DNA of 64,000 nt from Actinomadura craniellae (GCF_003289645.1 NZ_QLYX01000007.1:62001-126000); one strand, 5' to 3'; positions 46,395 through 56,554 are shown, counted from the stretch's first letter. Made by a program: numbers and translations. The notes: generated by a model not told the origin, from the sequence alone.

Positions 46395-47330
46395 TCAGTA
46401 CGGGTCGTAACCCGCGGCCAGCGCGGCCGGCGAGCGCGTCAGGTACGCCAGGGCCTGCGGGGTGGAGCACACCCGCGAGGGGTGGTGCCAGGGCCGCAGG
46501 TACACCAGCGCCTCGACGACCAGCAGCCGGAAGATCCCCGGGATGTGCCCCGCGCGCACCGACCGGCGGTAGGCCCGGTAGATCCGCCACGGCGCCATCC
46601 GCCCGCCGAGCGTCGGGTCCCGGCGGACCAGGTAGACGCTGCCGCCGACCAGCGCGTAGTACAGGAACGCCAGCGAGACCGCCCAGGCGGCCACCCGCAT
46701 CAGGTACCCGCCACCGAGGTGCCGGTAGACGTCGAACACCACCGAGCGGTGCTCGACCTCCTCGGCGCCGTGCCAGCGCAGCAGGTCGAGCATGGTCGGG
46801 TCGGCCCCCGCCGCGTCCAGCCGGTCGTTGTCCAGGATCCACTGGCCCAGCACCGCGGTGTAGTGCTCGATCGCGGCCACCGCCCCGAGCTCGAACCGCA
46901 GCCGCCGCCGGTACTTGCGGGGCGCCCGGCAGGCCAGTTCGAGCATCGCCGCAGGCCGCTCCTCGTTGCCCCTGTCCGCGGCCCGGGTGATCGGCCTGAC
47001 GTCGATGCCGTGCCGGTCCAGGAGCTCGTCGAGCACGCCCTGGTGCGAGCGGGCGTGCACCATCTCCTGGCCGATGAAACCCTGGATCTCCGCGCGCAGC
47101 CGGGCGTCCAGGACCTGGGGCAGTGCGTCCTTGACGCACTGGACGAACCAGCGCTCGCCGGCCGGCAGCACGGTGTGGAACGAGTTGACGACGTGGGTTC
47201 CGACGGGATCGCCCGGGATCCAGTGCAGCGGGGTCTTCTCCCAGTCGAACGAGACCCGGCGGGTCCTGATCGGGGGATGCCGTTCATCGATGTCGAACGC
47301 CCGGGCCGCACCGGCCTGCTGAGCCGCCAT
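46395..47330 (-). CDS. Predicted metal-dependent hydrolase (PF10118-like)
   Basis: This 311-residue protein resembles the PF10118 'metal-dependent hydrolase' group. Candidate diiron ligands lie in GQEMVHARSHQG, AAIEHYTAVLGQW and HGAEEVEHRSVVFD, spaced as in ferritin-like four-helix bundles. A C-terminal hydrophobic stretch (VAAWAVSLAFLYYALVGGSVYL) may be a membrane anchor. Substrate unknown. ATG 47330 has a GGGAAGGG site; the longer frame from 47468 lacks similarity. It lies 65 bp upstream of the hydrolase gene on the same strand, so co-expression is possible. Confidence 0.8.
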   Translation of the reverse strand: MAAQQAGAARAFDIDERHPPIRTRRVSFDWEKTPLHWIPGDPVGTHVVNSFHTVLPAGERWFVQCVKDALPQVLDARLRAEIQGFIGQEMVHARSHQGVLDELLDRHGIDVRPITRAADRGNEERPAAMLELACRAPRKYRRRLRFELGAVAAIEHYTAVLGQWILDNDRLDAAGADPTMLDLLRWHGAEEVEHRSVVFDVYRHLGGGYLMRVAAWAVSLAFLYYALVGGSVYLVRRDPTLGGRMAPWRIYRAYRRSVRAGHIPGIFRLLVVEALVYLRPWHHPSRVCSTPQALAYLTRSPAALAAGYDPY

Positions 47331-47470
47331 CGCCGTTCCCTTCCCGCAAGCGCGTTCTCCTCGGGTGGTGACCGGTCCTCCGTGCGCGACCGTCAGCCCC
47401 GTAGTGAAGCCCGGTACCGCGGGTACCGTCTTTGCGGCTTTCCCACAACCGGGAGAAACGGAATTCATCG

Positions 47471-47486
47471 CCGGGTGACAACCCGG
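47471..47486. terminator. Short hairpin downstream of fdhD
   Basis: 6-bp stem CCGGGT/ACCCGG with a 4-base loop, 10 bp past the fdhD stop on the minus strand. A weak terminator candidate. Confidence 0.4.
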
Positions 47487-47496
47487 GCGCGGCGGC

Positions 47497-48309
47497 TCAG
47501 GCCAGGAGGCGGTGGGCGCCCGCGTACACGTTCATCGAGTCGCCGCGCAGGAACCCGATCAGGGTGAGGCCCGCGGCCTCGGCCAGTTCGGCGGCCAGGG
47601 AGGAGGGCGCCGACACCGCGGCGAGCACGGGCACACCGGCCTGCACGGCCTTCTGGACCAGTTCGAACGAGGCCCGTCCGCTCACCATCAGCACCGTGCC
47701 GGCCAGCGGCAGCCGGTCCTCGCGCAGCGCCCAGCCCACGACCTTGTCCACCGCGTTGTGCCGGCCCACGTCCTCGCGGACCGCCAGCGCCCGGCCGGTG
47801 CCGTCGAACAGCCCGGCGGCGTGCAGCCCGCCGGTGCGGTCGAACGCCCGCTGCGCCGCCCGCAACGCGCCGGGCAGCCCGATCACCGTGCGCGGGTCGA
47901 GCCGTACGGGGTCGGCGCCCACGTCGAAGCGGGCGCGCCGCCGCAGCGCCTCGATGCTCTCCGTCCCGCACACCCCGCAGGCGCTGGTGACGGGGAAGGC
48001 GCGGGCCGGCACGGGTTCGGGCACGCCCTCGGCCAGCCGGACGTCGACCACGTTGTAGGTGTTCTCACCGCCGTCCGCGCAGTGGCGCATGGCGGCGAGG
48101 TCGGCGGGCCCGCCGATCGCGCCCTCGGCCGACAGGAAGCCCGCGACCAGGTCGAAGTCGTCGCCCGGGGTGCGCATGGTCACGGTCAGCGGCCGCCCGC
48201 CGATCCGGATCTCCAGTGGCTCCTCGACGGCCAGGGCGTCCGGCCGCCGGTCCGGCGCCCGGCCGGCCCGCAGCCGGAGCACCGGCCTGCGCACGGTGAT
48301 CCGCCCCAT
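47497..48309 (-). CDS. fdhD: FdhD sulfurtransferase for formate dehydrogenase
   Basis: This 270-residue protein supplies sulfur to the molybdenum/tungsten bis-MGD cofactor of formate dehydrogenase. The family CxxC motif is in TSACGVCGTES (about residues 107-117). Other features: MRTPGDDFDLVAGFL and VLMVSGRASFELVQKA. The ATG at 48309 is 7 nt downstream of TAACGT, consistent with a leaderless transcript. It is divergent from fdhA, across a 103-bp gap, and completes the fdh cluster. Confidence 0.94.
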   Translation of the reverse strand: MGRITVRRPVLRLRAGRAPDRRPDALAVEEPLEIRIGGRPLTVTMRTPGDDFDLVAGFLSAEGAIGGPADLAAMRHCADGGENTYNVVDVRLAEGVPEPVPARAFPVTSACGVCGTESIEALRRRARFDVGADPVRLDPRTVIGLPGALRAAQRAFDRTGGLHAAGLFDGTGRALAVREDVGRHNAVDKVVGWALREDRLPLAGTVLMVSGRASFELVQKAVQAGVPVLAAVSAPSSLAAELAEAAGLTLIGFLRGDSMNVYAGAHRLLA

Positions 48310-48322
48310 GCCGCCGACGTTA
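48310..48322 (-). promoter_or_regulatory. Leaderless promoter -10 for fdhD
   Basis: On the minus strand TAACGT (48322-48317) precedes the ATG at 48309 by 7 nt. No ribosome binding site. Fits the class described in the findings. Confidence 0.45.
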
Positions 48323-48412
48323 CCCCGCGGACTCCCCGGCAGGAATGATCGGCTACCGGTCGGGGTAGAAGAGGCGTGTTCGCGACGATCAGGGAGAATC
48401 GGGCCAAGGATT

Positions 48413-51400
48413 ATGACCTTCCTGCCCTGGCCGGTGCTGCGGCAGCTCACCGGCCCGGACCGCACGGGCCGTGGCGCCGCCGCCCGCTCGGCGCGCACCG
48501 ACGCCCTCGCGCCGCGCACCGAGCGCGCCGACAAGGTGGTCCCGTCGGTCTGCCCGTACTGCGCGGTGGGCTGCGGGCAGCAGGTCTTCGTCGCCGACGG
48601 GAAGGTCACCCAGATCGAGGGCGACCCGGCCTCGCCGATCTCCCGCGGCCGGCTGTGCCCCAAGGGTTCCGCGAGCAAGCAACTCGTCACCGGTCCCCAC
48701 CGGCAGACCAGGGTCCTGTACCGGCGGCCGCACGGCACCGAATGGGAGCCGCTGGAGCTGGACCGGGCGATGGACATGATCGCCGACCGGGTGGTCGCGG
48801 CCCGCCGGGAGAGCTGGCAGGACACCGTCGAGGGCAAGGCCGTCAACCGCTGCATGGGCATCGCGGCGCTGGGCGGGGCCACCCTCGACAACGAGGAGAA
48901 CTACCTCATCAAGAAGCTCTGGACCGCTCTCGGCGCCGTCCAGATCGAGAACCAGGCCCGTATTTGACACTCCTCCACCGTCCCCGGTCTGGGGACCTCG
49001 TACGGCCGTGGCGGCGCCACGACGTTCCAGCAGGACCTGGTCAACTCCGACTGCATCGTCATCCAGGGCTCCAACATGGCCGAGTGCCATCCGGTCGGGT
49101 TCCAGTGGGTGGTCGAGGCCAGGCAGCGCGGCGCGAAGGTGTTCCACATCGACCCGCGGTTCACCCGCACGAGCGCGCTGGCCGACCGGCACCTGCCGAT
49201 CCGGGCGGGCTCCGACGTGGTCTTCCTGGGCGCGCTGATCAACCACGTGCTGGCGGGCGGCCATGACTTCCGCGAGTACGTGGTCGCCTACACCAACGCG
49301 GCCACGATCCTGAGCGACGACTTCCGGGACACCGAGGACCTGGACGGGCTGTTCTCCGGCTACGACCCGGAGAGCCGCAGCTACGACCCCGCGAGCTGGG
49401 CGTACCGGGGCGTCGCCGCGGAACCGGCGGCGGGCGCCCGCGAGGAGGAGGACGTCCGGCACGAGCACGGTCCGGAGGCCCAGTACGAGGCGACCCCCGC
49501 GCAGACCGGCCCGGCGCCCGAACGCGACGAGACGCTGCAGCACCCGCGCTGCGTCTACCAGGTGCTCAAGCGGCACTTCGCCCGCTACACCCCGGAGCTG
49601 GTCGAGGAGCTGTGCGGCATCCCGCCCGAGGCGTTCGCCGAGGTCGCCGACGCCGTCGTGCGCTGCTCGGGGCGCGACCGCACCACGGCATGGGTGTACA
49701 GCGTCGGCTGGACCCAGCACACCGTCGGCGTCCAGTACATCCGCACCGCCGCCATCCTCCAACTGTTGCTCGGCAACATCGGGCGGCCCGGCGGCGGGAT
49801 CCTGGCACTGCGCGGCCACGCCTCGATCCAGGGCTCGACCGACATCCCGACGCTCTACAACCTGCTGCCCGGCTACCTGCCGATGCCGTTCGCCCACGAG
49901 CACGAGGACCTGGACTCCTACCTGGCGGGGGCGGCCGGCGACACCGGGTTCTGGGGCCGCAAGCGGTCGTACATGGTCAGCCTGCTCAAGGCCTGGTGGG
50001 GCGACGCGGCCACCGCCGACAACGACTTCCGGTTCGGCCACCTGCCCCGGCTGACCGGCGACCACGGCACCTACCGGACGGTCATGGACCAGATCGACGG
50101 CAAGGTCAAGGGGTACTTCCTGACCGGCGAGAACCCGGCCGTGGGCTCGGCCGGCGGCAAGATGCAGCGGCTCGGGCTGGCCGCCCTCGACTGGCTGGTG
50201 GTGCGCGACCTCACCCTGATCGAGAGCGCCACGTTCTGGAAGGAGGGCCCGGAGATCGAGACCGGTGAGCTGAGCACGCCGGAGATCGGCACCGAGGTGT
50301 TCTTCCTGCCCGCCGCCGCGCACACCGAGAAGGACGGCACCTTCACCAACACCCAGCGGCTGCTGCAGTGGCACCACAAGGCGGTCGAGCCGCCCGGCGA
50401 CGCCCGCAGCGACCTGTGGTTCTTCTACCACCTGGGCCGCCGCATCCGGGCGCGGCTGGCCGGCTCCGACGACCCTCGCGACCTGCCGTTGCAGGAGCTG
50501 ACCTGGGACTACCCGACCGAGGGCGAGCACGAGGAGCCGTCCGCCACGGCGGTGCTGCGCGAGATCAACGGGGTCGGCCCGGACGGTGCCGCGCTGTCGT
50601 CGTTCACCGAACTGGAGGACGATGGCTCCACTGCCGCCGGCTGCTGGATCTACACCGGCGCCTTCGCCGGCGAGGTCAACCAGACCGCCCGCCGCCGCCC
50701 GGGAACCGAGCAGTCGTGGGTGGCCCCCGAATGGGGCTGGGCCTGGCCCGCCAACCGGCGCATCCTCTACAACCGGGCGTCGGCCGACCCGGACGGCCGG
50801 CCGTGGAGCGAACGCAAGCGTTACGTCTGGTGGGACCCCGACCGGGGCGACCAGGGGGAGTGGACCGGCCACGACGTCCCCGACTTCGAGCGGGCCAAGC
50901 CGCCCGGCCACCGCCCGGAACCCGGCGCCACCGCCGAGCACGCGCTGGCGGGCGACGACCCGTTCATCATGCAGACCGACGGCAAGGGCTGGCTGTACGT
51001 GCCCAAGGGGCTGGTCGACGGCCCGCTGCCGGCGCACTACGAGCCGCAGGAGTCGCCGGTCGTCAACCCGCTGTACGGGCAGCAGAGCAACCCCGCGCGG
51101 CGGGTCTTCCGGCGCCGCCGCAACCGCTACCATCCGGTCGGTGGCGAGGTATACCCGTACGCGGTGACCACCTACCGGCTCACCGAGCACCACACGGCGG
51201 GCGGCATGAGCCGCACCCTGGCCTACCTGTCGGAGCTGCAGCCCGAGCTGTTCTGCGAGGTCTCGCCCGAGCTGGCCGCCGAGCGGGGGCTGGTCAACGG
51301 CGGCTGGGCGACGATCATCACTGCGCGCACCGCCATCGAGGCCAGGGTGCTGGTGACCCGGCGGATCGCACCGCTGCGGATCCGGGGGCGGACCGTCCAC

Positions 51401-51628
51401 CAGGTCGGGCTGCCCTACCACTGGGGGCACGCGGGGTCGGTCACCGGCGACGCGGTCAACGACCTGCTGCCGATCGTCCTGGACCCCAATGTGGGCATCC
51501 AGGAGAGCAAGGCGGCCACCTGCGACGTCCGCGCCGGCCGGCGGCCGCGCGGGCCCGCGCTGACGGCCCTGGTCCGCGGCCACCGGCGGGCGGCGGGGCT
51601 GGAGAACGAAGGGGACGACGAACCTTGA
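48413..51628 (+). CDS. fdhA: Formate dehydrogenase catalytic subunit, selenocysteine-containing
   Basis: This 1071-residue molybdopterin oxidoreductase oxidises formate to CO2. An N-terminal [4Fe-4S] motif has cysteines at about residues 47, 50, 54 and 82. An in-frame TGA at 48965-48967 (codon 185) sits in 'ENQARI-U-HSSTVPGLG', precisely where Sec is found in FdnG/FdhF-type enzymes, and the frame continues uninterrupted for another 887 codons with normal MGD-binding features (GSNMAECHP..., 'VYSVGWTQHTVG', 'IGRPGGGI'). Reading it as a stop would give two truncated halves. ATG 48413 is preferred (AAGGA just upstream). A SECIS hairpin follows at 48980. Confidence 0.95.
48980..48996 (+). promoter_or_regulatory. 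Bacterial SECIS element of fdhA
   Basis: GTCCCC (48980-48985) pairs with GGGGAC (48991-48996) around a GGTCT loop. The GGUCU loop begins 18 nt after the UGA, the same distance and loop sequence as I recall for E. coli fdhF. It would recruit SelB with Sec-tRNA. Confidence 0.85.
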
Positions 51629-52461
51629 CCTACGACCCGGCACGATCCTCCGGTTACCCCGACCCCCCGCAGCGGGTCGGGTTCTTCACCGACACCTCGA
51701 TCTGCATCGGCTGCAAGGCCTGCGAGGTCGCCTGCAAGGAGTGGAACGGCCTGCCCGCCGACGGGCCGCTGCCCGAGGACGCGTCGGTCCTGGAACTGAC
51801 CGGGATGTCCTACGACAACACCGGGGCGCTCGGCGCGAGCACCTGGCGGCACGTCGCCTTCGTCGAGAAGCAGAACGACGCCGGCGGCCTGAACTGGCTG
51901 ATGGCCTCCGACGTGTGCAAGCACTGCACCCACGCCGCCTGCCTGGACGTGTGCCCGACCGGGGCGCTGTTCCGCACCGAGTTCTCCAGCGTGGTCGTCC
52001 AGCAGGACGTCTGCAACGGGTGCGCCTACTGCGTCTCGGCGTGCCCCTACGGCGTCATCGACCGCCGTGAGGGCGACGGGCGGGCCTGGAAGTGCACGCT
52101 GTGCTACGACCGGCTGCGCGGTGGCCTGGAGCCCGCCTGCGCCAAGGCCTGCCCCACCGACTCGATCCAGTTCGGCCCCCTGGACGAGCTGCGCGAGCGC
52201 GCCGACCAGCGGCTGGCCCGGCTGCATTCCGACGGCGTCACCGAGGCCCGGCTGTACGGCGAGGACCCGGCGGACGGCGTCGGCGGGGCGGGCGCGTTCT
52301 TCCTGCTGCTGGACGAGCCGGAGACCTACGGGCTGCCGCCCGACCCGGTGGCCACCACCCGGGATCTGCCGGCCATGTGGCGCTGGGCCGCGGGAGCGGC
52401 GCTCGGGCTGGCCGGCGGGGTCGCCGTGGCGTTCCTCGGCGCCCGGGGGCGGGGCCGGTGA
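51625..52461 (+). CDS. fdhB: Formate dehydrogenase iron-sulfur subunit
   Basis: This 278-residue electron-transfer subunit carries four ferredoxin-like cysteine clusters ([47 protein letters not shown] and CTLCYDRL...[10 protein letters not shown]), so four [4Fe-4S] centres, and a C-terminal hydrophobic helix (about 250-272, [21 protein letters not shown]) that anchors it to the membrane. It links FdhA to the NrfD-type subunit. The start is TTG 51625 in a TTGA overlap with the fdhA stop. Stop overlaps the next gene as GTGA. Confidence 0.92.
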   Translation: MTYDPARSSGYPDPPQRVGFFTDTSICIGCKACEVACKEWNGLPADGPLPEDASVLELTGMSYDNTGALGASTWRHVAFVEKQNDAGGLNWLMASDVCKHCTHAACLDVCPTGALFRTEFSSVVVQQDVCNGCAYCVSACPYGVIDRREGDGRAWKCTLCYDRLRGGLEPACAKACPTDSIQFGPLDELRERADQRLARLHSDGVTEARLYGEDPADGVGGAGAFFLLLDEPETYGLPPDPVATTRDLPAMWRWAAGAALGLAGGVAVAFLGARGRGR

Positions 52462-53399
52462 ACGCGCCCGAGCAGGTGGACCCGGTCCAGTTCACCGACT
52501 ACTACGGCCGTCCGGTACTCAAGGTCACCCGCTGGAAGTCGCCGCACATGCCCGGCTACCTGTTCCTGGGCGGGCTGTCGGGCGCCGCCTCCACCATGGC
52601 CGCCGCCGCCGAGGCGACGGGACGGCCCCGGCTGGCCCGCCAGGGCCGCCTCACCGCGGCCGTGGCCGCCGTGGGCGGTGCCGGGCTGCTGGTCGCCGAG
52701 CTGGGCCGGCCCGAGCGGTTCCTCAACATGCTGCGCGTCTTCAAGCCCAGCTCGCCGATGAGCGTGGGCTCGTGGATCCTGGCCGCGCACGGCGGGGTGA
52801 CCACCGCGGCGGCGGCCTCGACCGTCACCGGCGTGGCGCCGCGGGCGGGCCGGGCCGCGGTGGCGGTCTCGGCGGTCACCGGACCGCTGGTGGCCACCTA
52901 CACCGGTGTCCTGCTGGCCGACACCGCGGTACCGGCCTGGCACGCCGCCCACCGCCACCTGCCGCCGCTGTTCGCGGGCAGCGCGCTGGCGGCGGCCGGC
53001 GGAGCCGCCATGGTCATGGTGCCGGTCGCGGCGGCGGGCCCGGCCCGGCGGGCGGCCCTGCTGGGCGCCCTGGCCGAGCTGGCGGTCACCGCGTCCCTGG
53101 AACGCGGCCAGGGATTCGGCGAGGAGCCCCGGCTGGTCTCCGAGCCCTACCGGATCGGCCGGGCCGGCACGCTGCTGCGCGCGGCCCGGCTGCTGGCGGT
53201 GGCGGGGGCCGCGGGAACGGCACTGGCGGCGGGACGGCACCGCGCCGCCGCCGTGGCGGCCGGCGCGGCGCTGCTCGCCGGGTCGGCCTGCACCCGCTTC
53301 GGCGTCTACCACGCCGGGGTGCTCGCCGGCCGCGACCCGAAGTACACGGTGGTTCCGCAGCGGGCCCGCCCCCGGGTGCAGGAGTCCCGCCCCGGATGA
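52458..53399 (+). CDS. NrfD-type membrane subunit of formate dehydrogenase
   Basis: This 313-residue membrane protein has eight or nine hydrophobic helices with the layout of NrfD/PsrC subunits, including '[16 protein letters not shown]' and '[26 protein letters not shown]'. In this arrangement electrons from FdhB would be passed to a quinone pool. No heme-binding His pairs as in the FdnI cytochrome b are apparent. GTG at 52458 overlaps fdhB. Third gene of the fdh operon; catalase follows after 167 bp with its own promoter. Confidence 0.9.
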   Translation: MNAPEQVDPVQFTDYYGRPVLKVTRWKSPHMPGYLFLGGLSGAASTMAAAAEATGRPRLARQGRLTAAVAAVGGAGLLVAELGRPERFLNMLRVFKPSSPMSVGSWILAAHGGVTTAAAASTVTGVAPRAGRAAVAVSAVTGPLVATYTGVLLADTAVPAWHAAHRHLPPLFAGSALAAAGGAAMVMVPVAAAGPARRAALLGALAELAVTASLERGQGFGEEPRLVSEPYRIGRAGTLLRAARLLAVAGAAGTALAAGRHRAAAVAAGAALLAGSACTRFGVYHAGVLAGRDPKYTVVPQRARPRVQESRPG

Positions 53400-53484
53400 C
53401 GCCACGGGGCACCGCGGTCGACGGCTCACGGGAAGACCGTCCGACCAGGCGTTCCGGACGGTACGGCGGGCCTCGCGGCAGGCC

Positions 53485-53511
53485 GTCTTTAGCCGGTCGG
53501 CCGGCGGGTAG
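53485..53511 (+). promoter_or_regulatory. Candidate stress-sigma (SigB-type) promoter of the catalase gene
   Basis: GTCTTT (53485-53490), 15 bp, GGGTAG (53506-53511). It resembles the actinobacterial SigB pattern GTTT-N15-GGGTA, recalled from memory. It lies 56 bp before the catalase ATG. Confidence 0.4.
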
Positions 53512-53566
53512 GGGGCACCCCGGCGCACACCGCGGCGCGCCGGGACCACCGCAGGAAGGAACGGTC

Positions 53567-55225
53567 ATGACCGACACATCGCCCGCCGCGCGGGGCTCGC
53601 AGGACGGCCGGGAGGTGCTCACCAACCGCCAGGGCCATCCGGTCCACGACAACCAGAACCAGCGCACCGTGGGGGCGCGCGGCCCCGCCACGCTGGAGAA
53701 CTACCAGTTCCTGGAGAAGATCAGCCACTTCGACCGGGAGCGCGTCCCGGAGCGGGTGGTGCACGCCCGGGGCACCACGTCCTACGGCTTCTTCGAGTCC
53801 TACGGGACGTGGGGCGACGAGCCCATCTCCACCTACACCCGGGCCAGGCTCTTCCAGGAGCCCGGCAAGCGCACCGACGTCGCGCTGCGCTTCTCCACGG
53901 TCATCGGGGGGCGCGACTCCGCCGAGACCGCCCGGGACCCTCGCGGCTTCGCGATCAAGTTCTACACCGAGGACGGCAACTGGGACCTGGTGGGCAACAA
54001 CCTCGCGGTCTTCTTCATCCGGGACGCGATCAAGTTCCCGGACGTGATCCACGCCCTCAAGCCGGACCCGGTCACCTTCCGGCAGGAGCCCAACCGGATC
54101 TTCGACTTCATGTCGCAGACCCCCGAGAGCATGCACATGCTCGTCAACCTGTTCAGCCCGCGCGGAATCCCCGCCGACTACCGGCACATGCAGGGGTTCG
54201 GCGTCAACACCTACAAGTGGGTCAACGAGGAAGGGGTGACGCACCTGGTCAAGTACCACTGGATGCCCAAGCAGGGCGTGCGGAGCATGACCGAGGAGGA
54301 CGCCGCCGTGGTGCAGGCCCGGGACCTCGGCCACGCCACCCGGGACCTGCGCGACGCCATCGACCGCAGCGACTACCCCGAGTGGGAACTGCTGGTCCAG
54401 ATGATGACCGACGACGAGCACCCGGAGCTGGACTTCGACCCGCTCGACGACACCAAGGTGTGGCCGGAGAACGAGTTCCCCGCCAAGCCGGTCGGCCGGA
54501 TCGTCCTCGACTCCAACGTCCGCAACTTCTTCGCCGAGAACGAGCAGATCGCCTTCGGCACCGGGGTACTGGTGGACGGTCTGGACTTCTCCGACGACAA
54601 GATGCTGGTGGGACGCACGTTCTCCTACAGCGACACCCAGCGGCACCGGGTCGGCCCCAACTACCTGCAGCTTCCGGTGAACCAGGCCAGGAACGCCGAG
54701 GTGCGCACCAACCAGCGCGACGGCGAGATGACCTACTACGTCGACGACGGGGGCCAGAGCCCGCACGTCAACTACGAACCCTCGATCACCGGCGGGCTGC
54801 GCGAGGCCAGGGAGCCGAGCCACGACGAGCAGGGCCCGCTGATCAGCGGGCGGCTCACCCGTAAGCGCCTGCCGCGCACCAACGACTACGCCCAGGCGGG
54901 CCAGCGCTACCTGCTGATGCACGACTGGGAGCGGGACGACCTGGTCAAGAACCTCATCACCCAGCTGTCGCAGTGCGTCCGGCCGGTCCAGGAGCGGATG
55001 GTCTGGCACTTCCTCATGGTGGAGGACGACCTGGGCCTGCGCGTCGGCGGCGGCCTGGGCATCGCCCCCGAGGACGTCGTCCACCTGGAGCCACTGCCGG
55101 ACCAGAACCTCACCGACGAGGACCGCGAGCGGCTGGCCACCCTGGGTAAGAACGGCCCCCGCGACGTCGCGGGCCTGCAGATGACGCACTGCGTCCCCGA
55201 CGAACGGGCCGCGATGGCGGGCTGA
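53567..55225 (+). CDS. katA: Heme catalase
   Basis: This 552-residue monofunctional catalase dismutates H2O2 in the cytoplasm. The distal histidine region is [16 protein letters not shown] (about residue 67), with [12 protein letters not shown] and '[19 protein letters not shown]', and the proximal heme tyrosine in [12 protein letters not shown] (about residue 354). The C-terminal region is slightly extended compared with short catalases. ATG 53567 has a GAAGGAAC site. It is transcribed in the same direction as the fdh operon but from a candidate stress-sigma promoter. Confidence 0.95.
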   Translation: MTDTSPAARGSQDGREVLTNRQGHPVHDNQNQRTVGARGPATLENYQFLEKISHFDRERVPERVVHARGTTSYGFFESYGTWGDEPISTYTRARLFQEPGKRTDVALRFSTVIGGRDSAETARDPRGFAIKFYTEDGNWDLVGNNLAVFFIRDAIKFPDVIHALKPDPVTFRQEPNRIFDFMSQTPESMHMLVNLFSPRGIPADYRHMQGFGVNTYKWVNEEGVTHLVKYHWMPKQGVRSMTEEDAAVVQARDLGHATRDLRDAIDRSDYPEWELLVQMMTDDEHPELDFDPLDDTKVWPENEFPAKPVGRIVLDSNVRNFFAENEQIAFGTGVLVDGLDFSDDKMLVGRTFSYSDTQRHRVGPNYLQLPVNQARNAEVRTNQRDGEMTYYVDDGGQSPHVNYEPSITGGLREAREPSHDEQGPLISGRLTRKRLPRTNDYAQAGQRYLLMHDWERDDLVKNLITQLSQCVRPVQERMVWHFLMVEDDLGLRVGGGLGIAPEDVVHLEPLPDQNLTDEDRERLATLGKNGPRDVAGLQMTHCVPDERAAMAG

Positions 55226-55243
55226 CCCGCGACGTCCGGGACG

Positions 55244-55269
55244 GCGGTCCCGGCTCCGGCCGGGACCGC
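55244..55269. terminator. Bidirectional terminator between catalase and amidase genes
   Basis: 10-bp stem GCGGTCCCGG/CCGGGACCGC with a 6-base loop, between the catalase stop (55225) and the convergent amidase stop (55278). Confidence 0.7.
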
Positions 55270-55277
55270 GGCGGCGG

Positions 55278-56234
55278 TCAGTGGGCGATGAGCATGTACG
55301 CCTCGCGCACCGTGACGTCGACGCCGGAGTTGTTGACCAGGTCGACCCGGTACTTGTGCTTGTCGCTCATCCGGACGTTGGAGTGCAGGACGTCCCGCGC
55401 GGTGGCCAGTTCCTTGCCCCGGATGTCCCGCTCGAAGTCGTCGGTGCTCCGCCCGTACGACGCCACGGTGACCTCGACGCCCGGCCCCGGCCGCTCGGTC
55501 AGGATCACCTCCACCGACACGGCGTAGGGGGCGTCGGCGCCCTTGATGAGGACGCTCGGATGCCGGACGCCGCCCGACGCGTCCGGGTGGATCTTCCCCG
55601 GGTCCTGCCATTCGATCTCGAACGGGATCGACGCGCGGGCGCCGGCGGGAACGGTGACCGGCTGGCGCATGCCGAGGTCGACGACGGTCTTCATGGTTTC
55701 CTCTTCTTCTTTTTCCGGTTCGGCGGCCGGGCGCGGCGCGCCCTTGCGGACCCAGGCGTACAGCGGGCCGCCGGGGCAGTCGGTGGCGTAACCGTCGCGG
55801 TGGCCCTTGATCTCGCCGCCGGCGCCGCCCCGGGAACGCAGGTACTCGATGGCGTCCCGGATCCCGTGCAGCATCGCGTCCGTGGGCTGGGTCGTCCCCT
55901 TGTTGCCCACCAGACCGCACACCGCGTAGTGCCCGGTGTTCAGCCCCGGCCCGTTGGCCGCCGGCAGCCGGTGCGCTCCCCGCCCCACGAACACGTGCCC
56001 GTGCGCGCACACCACCATCGAATATCCGATGTCGGCCCACCCGTTACCGTCCATGTGGCCGTTCTGGATCGCCCGCACCCGTGCCGCGCATCGCCCGTGG
56101 TCGGCGGCGATCCGCGGGTCCATGGAGTCCCCGGTGTAGTGCACCTTCACCCCGCGCGTGGAGGCCAGGTACGTCGCGGTGCTCCGTGCTGATCGCGCAC
56201 CCCAGGCAGCACGGGACACGAGCTTGATGGCCAT
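55278..56234 (-). CDS. N-acetylmuramoyl-L-alanine amidase (PGRP/amidase_2), endolysin-like
   Basis: This 318-residue protein has an N-terminal PGRP/amidase_2 domain (about 1-170: KLVSRAAWGAR, VHYTGDSMD, GYSMVVCAHGHVFVGRG, GHRDGYATDCPGG with zinc His/Cys) that cleaves the muramoyl-alanine bond, then an acidic linker (EPEKEEEET) and a beta-sandwich-like C-terminal domain (about 190-318). There is no signal peptide, as in phage endolysins. It lies just 3' of the tRNA-Sec gene. It could be a phage-derived leftover or a domesticated lysin. ATG 56234 has a GGAGGACGGAG site. Confidence 0.88.
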   Translation of the reverse strand: MAIKLVSRAAWGARSARSTATYLASTRGVKVHYTGDSMDPRIAADHGRCAARVRAIQNGHMDGNGWADIGYSMVVCAHGHVFVGRGAHRLPAANGPGLNTGHYAVCGLVGNKGTTQPTDAMLHGIRDAIEYLRSRGGAGGEIKGHRDGYATDCPGGPLYAWVRKGAPRPAAEPEKEEEETMKTVVDLGMRQPVTVPAGARASIPFEIEWQDPGKIHPDASGGVRHPSVLIKGADAPYAVSVEVILTERPGPGVEVTVASYGRSTDDFERDIRGKELATARDVLHSNVRMSDKHKYRVDLVNNSGVDVTVREAYMLIAH

Positions 56235-56458
56235 CCGGTTTCTCCGTCCTCCGTGCGTGCGGTGATCGGCCGTGGGCCGTTCGCCGTCTGCACCGTTTCG
56301 CCGGACGCCTGCGGCCCGGCCCGCCACCCCCAGCGAGCCAGTCTTCCCGACAGATCGGATCTACACCGACAAAACCCCACGATCGCCGGTTAATTACTCC
56401 GAACAAGTGCGTTGCGGTGAGTCACTGACGACTCGAACCGTCATGATCCGCGGTGCGG

Positions 56459-56554
56459 TGGCGGAGGCGTACGGGAATCGAACCCGCCGACCCGAGATCC
56501 TCGGGTCCATCGGTTTTGAAGACCGGGAAGCCCACCAGGCGCTCGCACGCCTCC
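56459..56554 (-). tRNA. selC: tRNA-Sec (anticodon UCA)
   Basis: A 96-nt tRNA with an 8-bp acceptor stem (GGAGGCGT/ACGCCTCC), long variable arm with a 7-bp stem (ACCCGAG/CTCGGGT), CUUCAAA anticodon loop with UCA at 56517-56519, a 5-bp T stem with a UUCGAUU loop, and an encoded CCA (56461-56459). These are the hallmarks of selenocysteine tRNA. It reads the UGA in fdhA. TAGGGT lies 7 nt before the 5' end. D-stem pairing is imperfect in my by-eye fold. Confidence 0.95.

Noticed and set aside
31500-48300. Natural-product biosynthetic cluster (sulfotransferase, ABC, hydrolase, MocR)
   Set aside because: Genes are on mixed strands with housekeeping neighbours and no PKS, NRPS, terpene or RiPP core genes.
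48965-48967. TGA taken as a frameshift or pseudogene stop in fdhA
   Set aside because: Position, sequence context, SECIS hairpin and nearby selC/selD/selA/selB all support selenocysteine instead.
48389-51643. 1084-codon open frame antisense to fdhA
   Set aside because: High-GC shadow of the real gene; sequence is low-complexity Arg/Gly/Pro/Val with no family resemblance, and fdhA is clear.
55226-56458. Duplicate of the tRNA-Sec 3' end as an att site
   Set aside because: Looked for copies of the acceptor/T-arm sequence around the amidase gene and found none by eye.
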